DNA of 64,000 nucleotides from Brasenia schreberi (lineage: Eukaryota > Streptophyta > Magnoliopsida > Nymphaeales > Cabombaceae), in NCBI GenBank assembly GCA_036023115.1, contig JAYKKT010000088.1, forward strand, positions 3,624,501 to 3,688,500. Reading direction: 5' to 3'. Under the pieces are notes generated by a model. The model was not told the origin of the DNA and made no database searches. It saw nothing but the letters and a program-made list of their open reading frames with translations. How positions within the stretch are numbered: position 1 is the first letter of the stretch; the number at the start of each line of letters is the position of its first letter. The position numbers and the translations under genes are program-made. Of the stretch, positions 9,901 through 20,517 are shown piece by piece.

Positions 9901-12900
9901 ATCCCAATTTTTTACACAAGACGTGTTGAAGAATATGTTTATCTAGTGTCTTTGTGTTAGTTTTATGTTTCTAGGTATTATTGTACTCGCCTGAAACTGT
10001 AGGGGCATTTTGGTATTTTTCTGTACTAGGGGTATTTTGGTCATTTTACGTTTTACAGCTCCTTATATAAGGGCTGATAAGTTGTATTAGGGTTTAAGAG
10101 TCCGTGAATAAGAAAGAGAGAGAGAAAGAGGGGGGGCGGCCTCCATTGGAGAACCGCCCCCTCCTCCGATCTCAACATTTCCTCTTCGTTTATGTTTGTG
10201 ATTTTAATCTCTGCTCCGCATTTGCGTTTCCAACATGGTATCAAAGCCGTGCCGGTGAAATATTGTTCGGAGTAGAGAAAGAAAAATCAGAATTGAAGGA
10301 AGATGAGCTTTACCGCGGAATAAGTGAAGTTGGATGACTGTTTGATGATTGGGTCTTCTTAAGAAAGCTATGAGCCATCTTCACGAGGCCTCCTAAGGAA
10401 AAACTGAAGAGACTGAAGAAGTTTATGCACAGAAAGGAGAATCAGTTGTGTGCAGATTGTGGTGCAGCAGAACCAAAATGGGCGCGTGTGAACATTGGAG
10501 AATTTATATGTTTTAAATGTTGTGAAGATCACAGACGTCTTGGTGCCTGGTACAACCTCTGAAAATGATTGTGATGGCAGCTCATCATCAATTGATTGCA
10601 GGGATCCAGAAGTCTTCAACTTGATGATGAGAGTGGTGATTAAAAAATTCAAGGACATTCATTTCTATCGGTTTGGTAAACCTGTTCAGGGATCAAATGA
10701 TAGCTCATGTGATATGGCCTGGAGATTCAGGCCTAAAGAAGGCAAGAGATCTGCATTTTATAAGGATTACAGGAGATTTGCAATGTCGAAGATGTACCTA
10801 TACTATAGATGGAATTGATGACTATCACTCTGGTGTGAATGCTAGGAAGAAGAAGCAAAAACAGATTTCAGATCCTGGTTTTGGGCCGAAGGTGGTAACA
10901 TTGACTGTTGCGGAAGGAAACATGCCTGTTGTTGGCGATGTAAGTTCGGCACTGGGAGATATTTGATTTATAGTGGTGGTGGTGATCTATGTAAGAGCAT
11001 GAAGCATTTTTTGTGGAGTCTCGTGTTCTTTGGGTGAAGCTCAATATTTGAAGCCCAGCTTGCGGATTGTTTCAAGGAGGAGCTCAACTACACAACATAG
11101 TAAATCGACAAAGAGTACAGTTCTAGGGTCAAGTACATCAATGGATATGGTGAGCAAGGATTCATTGGATTGCTTAAGATCAAGGTTATAAGGGGCATAC
11201 ATGTGGCTGTTAGAGATATGAGGAGCAGTAATCCTTATGTGGTTTTATCTATTGGACTGCAGAAAGTCCAGACTAAAGTGATACAGAGTAATCTAAATCC
11301 TGTGTGAAATGAAGAGCTTATGTTGTCAGTTCCAGAAAATTAAAGCACCTGTGCTTACTAAGTGAACTAAATTTATTGAAAATGAGTGAAATTTTTGGCC
11401 ATTAGCATAGGCTATACGACAGCCAACCTCATAAGTCTTTTGAGAATGTCACTGATGAGGATTATCAATTGTTTGCTGGTCTGAATCTTCTCTGGAGCAA
11501 CGCGGTGCTATTCCAAAACTCATTTGCTGATTACACTGCTGGGAACAATAGCTCTTCGTCATTCGAATTGGATGATTTAGTGATTGATGAAAAATTGTGT
11601 GATGGTCGACTTGGCCTCAAAGGATTGAAGTTGGTAGAAGGTAACGAGGGCATCTGGTATGAGCAGTACAGGCTGGTAAATATTAATGGTGATTGTCTGA
11701 TTGCAGATTCGGGTGAATGCAGTGTGATTGCATAAGGTGGCTGTATTTACTGCATTTTGTATTCCCAAGGAAGCCAGGATGATAACAGAAAATTAAATAT
11801 TGTAAAGAGGATTCGGTGGCTGCATTAATTGCTTGAGGTGGCTGGAGTTATTGCATATGGCGGCTGCATTCTGTATTCCCACGGAAGTCAGGATGATAAC
11901 TGTATTAGGTGGCTGCATTAACTGTATTTTTTGTTCAAGCTCAGGTCAAAGATTTGTTGAACTTGGAATCAGTGCATATGACTTATTGTCTTGAAGCATT
12001 GGAGATATGTTTCCAAGCCACTGGGATGCAGACTGTTGAAAACACTATACAACATTTTCCAACCCAACTTGCTTTATGGGGCCTGAGTTCCAGATAGATC
12101 GGAGCAGTTCTTCAGATTTGTTATCACAGATTAATTTTTTTCACATGTGCTTGCTGTTAAAACAACATGAACAAATCCATAAATTCTTAGATGGTTTAAG
12201 CACAAGATAGCAGGAAGCTGGTTAATCTGTTTTGCATGATGTGGAAGAAGAAGAAAAGGAAACTAGCCTGCGTATTCACAGCGAAAAGCTAGCTGCTGTT
12301 TTTGGAATCATATTCTGTTCTAGGCAGTGGAAATTGAGGGGCACATATGTTTTGTGCGAAGAGTGATTGGGTGCCACATACAACACCAGAATTCATGTTG
12401 GTTTCGGTATATTCAGTTGAAGACAGAACTGCACACATACATTGGAATTGAAGACAACAAAAAAATGCACTATGAATAAAATGGGTGACATAGATCTGAA
12501 GAGCGAGACAATTATTGAGAAAGCGTGTGCATAGTCTAGTGTTTGATGAAATGTTAAGAGAAAGTTTACTTGCACATGAAGTGTTCGATGAAATGATCAA
12601 GGAAGAGATGGTTATCATAAACATCCAGTGTTTGAGAAAATATTTTAGAGAACTGGAAAATTCTTGAGAAGTTTGCAGTCATGAGGGCTACTTTGTTGTT
12701 GTGACAGCCAAGAAGGCTGAGTTGATGTTGCAGCCAAAGAAGCTGTTGAAGATTAAACCAGTGATAAAGATAGATGAAGAACGTTGCAAGCATATATGAA
12801 GATTGTTTGGCAAGTTTGGAGTTCGAAGTATCTCACTCCCAACTTGAGGGGGGGTGAAGAATATGTTTATCTAGTGTCTTTGTGTTAGTTTTATGTTTCT

Positions 12901-14770
12901 AGGTATTATTGTACTCGCCCGAAACTGTAGGGCATTTTGGTAATTTTCTGTACTAGGGGTATTTTGGTCATTTTATGTTTTACAACTCCTTATATAAGGG
13001 CTGATAAGTTGTATTAGGGTTTAAGAGTCCGTGAATAAGAAAGAGAGAGAAAGAGGGGGGGCGGCCTCCATTGGAGGTCCGCCCCCTCCTCCGATCTCAA
13101 CATTTCCTCTTCGTTTATGTTTGTGATTTTAATCTCCGCTGCACATCTGCGTTTCCAACAAGACGTGCACCCAGGTACTATCTTATACGTACAGCAAAGG
13201 AACCTAAAAGGGGCCCTGTGTTTTGGATTAAATATTATGTATAGATTTACTTCCAGGTCAATATTATTCTCTTTGTGAATCATTATCATACATGCCTCAT
13301 ATCCATATTCAAGATATCATGACAGTCTCATGCTTACATATCTTTTTTGTCATAATTAATTGGGGTTGCTAAATCCTAGTGTGATGCACTACATAAGCAG
13401 ATCCAATGGAATATTCCATAGAGAAAATGCAGGCTATGAATAGTTAGGCTTGCCATGGTTGTGTACTTGTAACCAAATCTGTATCCAACCCAGATTCAAT
13501 GAAGAGATAAATATCACAAATTCTTGAGACATGGAAAACTACATTACAGAGCTACCACTCTCCTATCCCAATTCTTTGGAATGGTTCTTGGCATACATTT
13601 TTAACAAGTTTATTGCTAGCTTTCTTTATGTGTATGACACAAAGCAAACATACTGATTTCTCCAATAATAATTCACAATTAGATATGGCGGGATGGAGGA
13701 AGGAGGGAAGAGAAAGGTGTATAAACAGAGAAGTGTGAAACTAGATGAGAGAAATGATGAGGTCATTTTGATTGTACGCAGTTCTGCATAAAGAAAATCT
13801 TCTTCCTGGTCTTACCCATGGAGTCGGCATCTCCGGTTGAACCATGCAAACCTTGTGTATTCTTCTTTCTTTCTTTTGAGATTATATTTTTTGTGAATCA
13901 TTTTTGTGCTTGTGTGTGCTTCCAAAAATCGTATTTGCGCAACAAACTGTAAGGAGAACCATAGTCAACATAAGGGCTCCTTTCTACCTGGTCTTTTCCT
14001 ATTGAATCTCTTAAAATTTTCCACTAAGCTCTCAATAGAGATGAAACACAAAAAAGGAAAACCATAGTTACAAAAAAAACCATGGTGAACATATGGGGCG
14101 CCGTTCTACCTGATCTTTCCGTATTGAATCTATTAAAAGTGTTCCACTAAATTTTCAATGGAGATGAAACAGAGAAAGGAAAAATAGGCAAAAATCCAAT
14201 AGATGTCGTACTCAATCCAATCTTCTTCTTTCTTTTCTTTTTGATGGACAAGCTGGGGTTAGGCAGACCCCTACCAGAGGCAAACACGGGTATTGAGCTG
14301 TATTGAGATCTTGACCTTTTGTCAGAAAGCCAAACCCCCTATCCAGTGAGCTACGCCCCTTTAGTGCTCAATCCGATGTTTATCAATGTAAAGCTCGGGC
14401 CTTCATACGAGCAGGCACGAAGAAACTCTCTCCACTACAATATTCCGCTACGGAACACCACAACATCGAAACTTGTATAAAAAAAATCCATCCACAATAC
14501 AAGGAAATCTCAAGAAGCAAAAGAGGGTAAAGAGAGTCAGACAAGGAGCCAGTAGATGCAAACTTCAGAAGGAGTCGGACAAATCTTTATTAACCATAGA
14601 CACCAGCAAAAGATTCAAGCAACCACTGTTCCAAAACAACCTAACTAACAAGAGAATGAATGAGAGAGAGAGACCTTGACGTGCTTGGCTTCCGCTGCAA
14701 AACCAAGAACAGCGGTTACTAATCCCAGGAAACCAGCCACGAAGCACAAAAGCACAACCCTTCTCCCCAT
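6916..14770 (-). CDS. DUF1218 family membrane protein, three exons, two apparent frameshifts
   Basis: Exon 1 is 14675-14770 (MGRRVVLLCFVAGFLGLVTA to KHVK, a hydrophobic first helix). Exon 2 is about 9251-9461 (PGDVTVTDNGTCIYPRSPAV, a second helix, then AAGCICCQK and IALVCFVISW). Exon 3 is 6916-7223 (ISFVIAFLLFLAGSALNDQ, then VVKSGVFSGGAVLSVASVSL and a tail ending NRGRYP). Splice phases agree, with TGG split across the second junction. The order of four membrane segments plus the CYPRSP and GCICC Cys motifs fits the plant DUF1218 family, some of whose members (MWL, VCC) affect cell-wall lignin or vein patterning. Two indels break the frame: one G seems missing near 9385 (TTGGACTGG) and one C seems extra near 7152 (GTACCATGG). 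Both lie in short homopolymers, so they are either assembly errors or early pseudogene lesions. Intron 1 is 5.2 kb and carries an LTR element. Confidence 0.82.
7574..7747. repeat. 87-bp perfect tandem duplication in intron 2
   Basis: Two copies (7574-7660 and 7661-7747) start AACAATTCAGCCAGTGAATG and are identical as far as I can read. They lie in intron 2 of the DUF1218 gene. This is either a very recent duplication or an assembly artefact. Confidence 0.9.
7748..9250. other. remainder of DUF1218 intron 2
   Basis: AT-rich intron sequence with no recognisable exon, transposon domain or RNA gene on either strand. Confidence 0.45.
9924..10235 (+). repeat. left LTR of gene-capturing element
   Basis: 312 bp, TGTTGAAGAA to TTTCCAACA. 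It contains an AG-rich stretch and a GGCGGCCTCCATTGGAG inverted patch. It aligns with the right LTR over its whole length with a few substitutions and indels. Confidence 0.9.
10236..10253 (+). other. primer-binding site, initiator-Met tRNA type
   Basis: TGGTATCAAAGCCGTGCC immediately follows the left LTR. It closely resembles the common plant Copia site TGGTATCAGAGC. Confidence 0.8.
10389..10550 (+). pseudogene. captured ARF-GAP zinc-finger fragment
   Basis: The frame reads PPKEKLKRLKKFMHRKENQL, then CADCGAAEPKWARVNIG and EFICFKCCEDHRRLG. The four cysteines (CADC, 16 residues, CFKC) and HRRLG with its arginine are the ArfGAP signature. Plant ARF-GAPs of the AGD11-13 (ZAC) type have this finger at the N-terminus and a C2 domain at the C-terminus, and both ends occur in this element. 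No introns are seen, which fits capture from mRNA. The frame has no proper start codon here and is cut after LGA, where the next captured piece begins. Confidence 0.8.
10530..11055 (+). pseudogene. captured glycosyltransferase-like (putative O-fucosyltransferase-related) fragment
   Basis: Frames in this stretch read DCRDPEVFNLMMRVVIKKFK, DIHFYRFGKPV, CDMAWRFRPKEGK, FYKDYRRF, YHSGVNARKKKQKQ, SGGGDLCKSMKHFLWSL and AQYLK. I recognise these as blocks of a conserved plant protein family often described as O-fucosyltransferase-like. That name is from memory and tentative. The reading frame shifts near 10800 and has stops near 10965 and 11035. It is fused upstream to the ARF-GAP finger and downstream to another ARF-GAP segment, so it is an internal slice of a coding sequence. 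Confidence 0.6.
11040..11343 (+). pseudogene. captured ARF-GAP linker and C2-domain fragment
   Basis: After the junction the sequence reads KPSLRIVSRRSSTT, the segment that follows the ARF-GAP domain in plant AGD11-13. At 11158-11343 it reads FIGLLKIKVIRGIHVAVRDM, SNPYVVLSIGLQKVQTK and NEELMLSVPEN. This is a C2 domain of the kind that binds phospholipid and calcium in these proteins. The conserved NPVW has become NPV-stop (TGA), and the frame ends at TAA. With the piece at 10389 it gives two parts of one host gene with a foreign slice between them. Confidence 0.8.
11469..11735 (+). pseudogene. unidentified protein-like segment inside the retroelement
   Basis: An open frame of 88 codons, extendable upstream to about 11410, reads DEDYQLFAGLNLLWSNAVLF, FELDDLVIDEKLCDGRLGLK and EGNEGIWYEQYRLVNINGDC. 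The composition looks like real protein, but I do not recognise the family. Position and context suggest a third captured host fragment. GGTGGCTGCATT repeats follow it. Confidence 0.4.
11736..12840 (+). other. 3' interior of gene-capturing element, unidentified
   Basis: Between the third fragment and the polypurine tract. It contains GGTGGCTGCATT-like short repeats at 11740-11920 and a 62-codon frame at 11909-12097 (LLNLESVHMTYCLEALEICF) of unknown origin. No retroviral-type domain was seen. Confidence 0.4.
12841..12854 (+). other. polypurine tract
   Basis: AACTTGAGGGGGGG lies directly before the right LTR. The Copia element at 51027 has almost the same tract, AACTTGAGGGGGC. Confidence 0.8.
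12855..13160 (+). repeat. right LTR of gene-capturing element
   Basis: 306 bp, TGAAGAATATG to GTTTCCAACA. It lacks about three bases at its start relative to the left LTR and differs at a few other places. Confidence 0.9.
13161..14674. other. DUF1218 intron 1, part next to exon 1
   Basis: Apart from a SINE-like repeat at 14236-14365 and an imperfect direct repeat (about 13970-14070 against 14080-14180, sharing GGAAAACCATAG and CTTTCTACCTG-type blocks), I see no feature. The intron donor follows AAG at 14675. Confidence 0.45.
14236..14365 (-). repeat. tRNA-derived SINE-like element
   Basis: On the minus strand it reads GTAGCTCACTGGATAGGGG (A-box-like), then a weak B-box region, then GGGGTCTGCCTAACCCC and an A-rich tail. 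The order resembles the other SINE-like repeats of this window. Confidence 0.45.
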
Positions 14771-14812
14771 GCCTCCCGAACAAGGAGACCCCCCCCCCCC
14801 ATCCCCCCTCTC

Positions 14813-14820
14813 TATATATA
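14813..14820 (-). promoter_or_regulatory. possible TATA box of DUF1218 gene
   Basis: TATATATA lies about 43 bp upstream of the exon 1 ATG on the minus strand. If used, the 5' UTR would be very short. A C-rich run lies between it and the ATG. Confidence 0.3.
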
Positions 14821-14954
14821 ACTGCTACTGCCTTCGAATCAATCAAGCTGTTGGGGTTATGCAGAACACAGCAGAACACAAGGAGCTGATGACGGTCATG
14901 CCTCCTCCTTCTCCTCCTCCGTCTCCCTTTACTAGATTCACTCCATGCTTTTAA

Positions 14955-15119
14955 CTGTGTTTGTTTTACGCTGTTTGTCCGCTGCCACCAGGAACAAATG
15001 TAAACATGCCTAATAATAAAGAAAAGCCGAATTCACTCCCTGTGTTTGTTTTACGCTGTTTGTTCGCTGCCACCAGGAACAAATGTAAACATGCCCAATA
15101 ATAAAAAAAAGCCGAATAT
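14955..15119. repeat. 85-bp direct repeat at promoter/LTR junction
   Basis: Two copies start CTGTGTTTGTTTTACGCTGT (14955 and 15040), each including AACAAATGTAAACATGCC, which belongs to the LTR end of the neighbouring Copia. The duplication therefore straddles the DUF1218 promoter side and the LTR. Confidence 0.85.
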
Positions 15120-15638
15120 CCTATCAACAAAAGGAAAGTAAAATAAAAAACTTATGCGTGCAAGACGGTCACAACAGGCGGTAAGAAAGAGAGTTAAAAC
15201 TCTTAACCGTATGTGGATTACGGATAATACATCTAATCCAAACGATGGATTATTTTACGTGTAATCGTTTATCTTTATATGGAACTCTTAACCGTTGGAT
15301 CAAAAGTTTTTCATGTAAAAAGATAAATTCAAGACTGCAACCACAAGCCAAAGCACAAGCCCGGTCTGGCTCGACGCGTAATGGCACGCGCATGTGTGGT
15401 ATAACATGTCATTCCTAAACTCTTTTAACTAACGTTTATGAGCTACCAAATATATAAAAGGACTACCGGATTTGTCACATTCTTCAATATATGACTAAAC
15501 TTTGTCTCCTCTTAATCATTTTTTTGCAAAAGTCCATCATATGTTACTTTTACATTTTAAGACTTGCATATATATTAATTAAATATTTAAGGATACCAAC
15601 ATGAATTAAATGTCATTAAATACACATTCAATCCAACA
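15076..15638 (-). repeat. 3' LTR (shortened) of minus-strand Copia
   Basis: It starts on the minus strand with TGTTGGATTGAATGTG at 15638. The adjoining tract CTTTGTGGGAAT is the polypurine tract. It shares the GGATCAAAAGTTTTTC and CTACCAAATATATAAAAGG blocks with the LTRs at 20046, 21065, 38100 and 43368. It is shorter than the 894-bp copy because internal and terminal parts are missing. It ends about 300 bp upstream of the DUF1218 ATG. Confidence 0.75.
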
Positions 15639-18600
15639 ATTCCCACAAAGTCCTTAAGTGTAAAAGTGTCCTCTTAATCCAACCATTATATTATGCTTTA
15701 AAAAATGGTACATTTCGGTTTGAACCGTTACTTAAATTATCCAATATTACCATTACAAGAACTAAGTGAACATACGTCGTGAGCTTGAACTTTCGGTGTA
15801 AAGGTGTTTATAGATAACGACATAATAAAAGTTTATGGCGTGATCTATACGGATGATTCATTAATAGTCATGCATTCATATCTTATATCATGATTGACTT
15901 CAAGGAACAACTCAATTCCCCTATTGCGATTATACAATATCAATCATTTAGCTGGGCATTTTCAAGGATGTACTGTTATCATCTTTTCCTAGGACTCGAT
16001 CACATTTAGAGAATAATCTCTTGCTAAACTTGTAGTCATGATACTTTAGGTTTATAGGAGACAGACACACAGATATTAAAAGTATCACATAATACAAATT
16101 GTCATCTTATTCAACTAACAATTTGTTACTACCACATTTAACTAACTTCATGAGATCTCCACTCAATTAGGTTGGGTTGATATTGCTTGTAAATAAATCG
16201 TGGGTTTCAGTCCTATCCCCAACCGAAATTTCTCAACTAATGTTACTGATAAACCCTTAGTAAAAGAATCAATTGTGTTATCTTTAGATCCAACAAAATC
16301 TATAGCCATGACCCATCTGATACAAGAACCCTAATAGACTTTAGTTTGATTTAAATGCGTCTCCATTACTTTTGGTTGTACTTCGAACTACTGATTTTAG
16401 CAATTGTAGTCATGATATCACATTGTACTAAAATTGTAAGAAGCGGCTTCTTTACCATAGGTAAACTTCACATAAGTTCCTTAAGTCATTCAACTTCCAA
16501 TCTAGTCTCATTCAAAGCACATAGTTCTGCCTCAAAAGTAGAACGAGCTAAAATAATATGTTTCTTTGATTTCCAAGTGATAACACTACCATCCATAAGA
16601 AACACATATCCAATGACCCCATTACTCCTATAATTTTTTGCTATCTAACTAGCATAAGTAAATAATCGAATGATGTTTACCGTAATCTAGTCCAAGAGAA
16701 ATTTCACGTACCGAAACACTCTGTCTAGAACTTCCTAATGTGTTATATTTGAACAATTGGTGTATTTACTCAACTTACATACAATAAATGCAATATCTGG
16801 TCATGTACAATTGGTTAAATACATCAAACTACCGATAATCTTAGAATATCGTAATTAAGACATAGGAGTACGTCTTATCTGAATCATATGGGGTCTTAAT
16901 AGGTCTATAATTTGTATATCCAAACCTCTCTAAAACTTTCTCAATGTAGTGAGACTGAGAGATTACTATACTATTAGCAAACATTTTGATTTGAAGCCCT
17001 AAAATCACATCAGCCACACTCATATCCTTCATCTCAAACTTACTAAATAAGAATAACTTAGTCTCATTTACTATTCTTATATTGAAACTAAACAACAATA
17101 TATAATCTATGTATAAATAAAGAATGATGAAAGCAATATTGACCGACTTGCAGTAGAGACACTTATCATAATCATTAAAAACGAAACCAAAACATGATAT
17201 TACATAATCAAACTTTTCATGCCATTGTTTAGGGGTTTGTTTTAAACCATATAATGATTTAACAAGCTCACATACTTTAGACTCATTTTCATGAGCCACA
17301 AATCTCTCTGGCTGATCCATATATATTTCTTCATGAAGGTCACCATAAAGGAAAGTAGTCTTCAAATTAATCTTAAAGATTGTGAGGTCATATATGGAAG
17401 CCAGTGCTATAAGCACTCGGATGGTGGTCATTCGGGAAACTTAAAAATAAGTATCAAAGTAATCTATTCATTCCTTTTGTGTGTATCTTTTGATAACTAA
17501 TCTGGCCTTGTACTTATTGATTGTTCTGTCTGCATTCAATTTCTTCTTAAAGATCTCCTTACAACCCATAATAGAACAACCATGAAGTAAATCCACCAAT
17601 TCCAAAGTACCATTGAAAAGAATTGACTGAATTTCATCATTAACAATTTCTTTACAAAACTTAATCTCGAGTAAGGTCATAGCTTGTTAAAAGGTGATAG
17701 GACTATCCTCGACATTGAAAGTAACACAACCACTTCGAAAGTCCTTTGATATCATAGGTCGTTTACTTCTCCTTGATTCAGTTATTTCTTAGAGTCAACT
17801 AATCTAGAGACAACACAATTAAGGTCACTCCGCATTTGTCATCTTTTCCATCTGATCGAGAATTGAACTAATAATAGGATCAAAACCTTTAGAATATACA
17901 CTTTGGAGAACTCTAGTATTCATGAGAAACACATTCTCAAAGAATGTAGCATCATAGAGTCCAATAATTGTGTTGACGTATATGCTAGAAATATCATGTC
18001 TGATGACTAAGAATTTATACGTATATCTTATCTCCACATAACCTAAAAATATAACATCTACTGTTTTATGTCCCAATATTTTTCTCTTGTGTTTAAGGAT
18101 GAATATTTTTGCAAGATATCCCAATACTTTGTGATACTTGAGACTAGTCTTTCGACCCTTCTAAAGCTCAAATGTACTACTTTTCATATGCTTATGGGGA
18201 GCTATATTCAGAATATGACAAATCGTATTCAAAGTTTTTTCCACATGTAGGTAGGTAACCCATAACTTTGAAGTAAAAAATTAACCATATCACACATACT
18301 TCTATTCTTTCATTCAGCTATCTCGTTAGAATGATGAGAGTATAGAGCAGTAACCTCATGAACAATACCGTTGTTTTGACATTATACTTAAAAAATATTT
18401 GAGGTATACTCTCCTTTTCTATCAGACCTTAATCGTTTAAGTACCTTACCTATTTGAGTTTGTGTTTCATTTTTAAATATTTGAAACTTTTTTAAAGTTT
18501 TATCTTTACTTTTAAATAAATAAATATAATAATATCTACTGTAATCATTAATAAACGTGATAAAATATCTTTTGTTATCTCTCGTAGTCATTTTTTTTAT

Positions 18601-20045
18601 TCACAAATATCACTATGCACCAAATCCAAAATCTTGGATTTCCTTTTAATCCTATGAAAAAATTTTCTAGGTTACTTCGCTAACACATATATACCATATT
18701 TGTATTTTCTATCTATGTCAATTTTAGGGATAAGATTTAAATTTATCATTCTTTTCATTGAATCAAGGTTTACATGACCCAACTTAGCATGTCATACATG
18801 ATTCAACATTGTACACTTAAAAAGAAGATGAATCAGAAGCAGAGGCTTTATTATCATTAAAATTCATAAAAGAATCAACAATTGGTTCTTCATGAATTTT
18901 AAAGAGATCCTCTACATCACATAAATAGTCATTTCCAAAGAAACATTCAGTATTAAGTAATGTAATTATAACTTTATTATATTTATAATCTAACCTTAAT
19001 CCCTTCCTAACTAAAGCAGGACCATTGAGGATATTTCAATAAATCATTGGAATGTGTCTAGTTCCCTTAAGAGTTAAAACCTTTATCGAAAGAAGCTTTA
19101 AGTCAACACGCCCTTCGCCCTTGACTTCAGTACTCGAATAATCTCCTAAGGTCATTGTTCGCCTACAAACGATCTAATAAGAAACAAATAGAGATTGATC
19201 AACATATACGTGTACATTAGCCCCAATGTCTACTATCCAATACTCATAAATAAAAAGGAGAGGGTGTTTAAGGGATAGATACTCATCACTAGTAAGTGTA
19301 GTGGTCACCACCATGTTGACAATAGCTCTATCAGTGACTGCAGGTTTCTTGGCTTTTTTTGAGGGACAATCTCGCGCCCAATGTTCAACCTGACCACAAA
19401 GTCATCACAATTTGTTTTTAGGTTTCCTCTTTTATCTTTGTGTTTGGTTTATGTTTTGTCTGTTTTTTCTTATGATCACTAAGTTGCTTCCTTTTGACCA
19501 TCAGATTAACCCTAGAATTGTTGTCTAAAAGCATAATGGGTTTCTGACTTCTATGCTCTTCTTCTATTGATATGTCTATCAATAGATCATCAAGGGTCAC
19601 CTTACCATTTAGCTTATCACGAAGCTGCTATTTCGGCTTCCTTCAGACCATGGTCACAGAATATTTTTCAAGACCGAGAGGTATTAAGTATTGTATTTTT
19701 TATTGAAAGAAAACCCACAAATCTTTCGATATCATGGAAGAGAAATAACTATATACATCAAATAAAATATTTGCTGGTACTAATAAAATGTAATAACAAC
19801 ACAAAATATCCTCCATTCACTCGATGATTCTATTCGAACTTCTAAGATCAGGATCATAAGGTATGAGACAATCTGACTCAATGTACATATGCATCCCTAA
19901 CATGGTTAACTAAATTTTCATACACTTTTACCAGCATTTAAAATGTGGATCGATAAACTTTTCTTGAATAAGGTTAAGTCGGCCTTAGGTCTGAGGGTAA
20001 TAATGTAGACATGTTCACTATAGTAAAAAGTGATTTCTCTAAGAT
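15639..20045 (-). pseudogene. Ty1/Copia polyprotein, decayed
   Basis: Read on the minus strand: gag with knuckle remnant CGQVEHWARDCPSKK near 19350-19400; protease-like YWIVDIGANVHVYVD near 19210-19250 (DIGA where DSGA is usual); integrase pieces KRYFITFINDYSRYYYIYLF and RLRSDRKGEYTSN at 18388-18591 and more at 17825-18124; RT at 16841-17680 with FKINLKTTFLYGDLHEEIYM, SLYGLKQTPKQWHEKFD and a YIDYILLFSF active-site block (YVDD changed to YIDY); RNase H remnants at 16450-16640. The order gag-PR-IN-RT-RH is that of Copia. Many stops and frameshifts make it inactive. The RT active-site change alone would probably disable it. Confidence 0.88.
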
Positions 20046-20517
20046 TGTTTAGAAAAACCGTAGATATACATGCATAATAAAGTAATATGCAATAAATGTA
20101 AACATGCCCCAACCATAAACAACTGTAGATCCAAAATAAGCCATAATCAAGCTATACAAAAAACTCTTGATCTAGAATCGTCCCTCCTTATCCGAAACTA
20201 TCTCACCTTATCCCTATCCATGATCCTAAAAAACCCTTGTTCGTTAGATCAAAAGTTTTTCGTGTAAGAAGATAGATCCAAGACCCAAACCCAAAGCCCA
20301 AGCCTAAGCCCGACCCGATGCGTGGGTACGTGCATGTGTGCAGTATAACATGCCCTTCCCAAGTTCCTTCAAATAAGGTTCATGAGCTACTAAATATATA
20401 AAAGGACTAGTGGGTTTGTCACATTCTTTAATATAGGACTAAACTTAGTCTCTTCTTGGTCATCTTTTGCAAAAGTCTCTCATAATTTATTTTTTATACT
20501 TTAGGACTTTGACATAT
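20046..20517 (-). repeat. 5' LTR fragment of minus-strand Copia
   Basis: It adjoins the internal region at the minus-strand end CTAAACA/ATCTTAGAGAAATC. It lacks roughly 380 bp internally and the first part of the LTR compared with 21065-21958. At about 20517 it switches abruptly to sequence normally found just inside the 3' LTR. Confidence 0.75.

Larger units (their letters stand above)
9924..13160 (+). mobile_element. non-autonomous LTR retrotransposon carrying captured host-gene fragments
   Basis: This 3237-bp element is bounded by direct LTRs (9924-10235 and 12855-13160) and a 5-bp target duplication AGACG (9919-9923 and 13161-13165). The left LTR is followed at once by TGGTATCAAAGCC, a primer-binding site of the initiator-Met tRNA type. 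The right LTR is preceded by a polypurine tract. The 2.6-kb interior shows no gag, protease, integrase or RT. Instead it holds pieces of an ARF-GAP zinc finger, a glycosyltransferase-like protein and a C2 domain. It sits in DUF1218 intron 1, opposite to that gene. Copia affiliation is inferred from PBS, PPT and LTR-end similarity to the element at 51027. Confidence 0.9.

Noticed and set aside
10495..10818. 107-codon open frame as an independent gene
   Set aside because: It is a slice of a captured coding sequence inside an LTR element, with no start or stop of its own.
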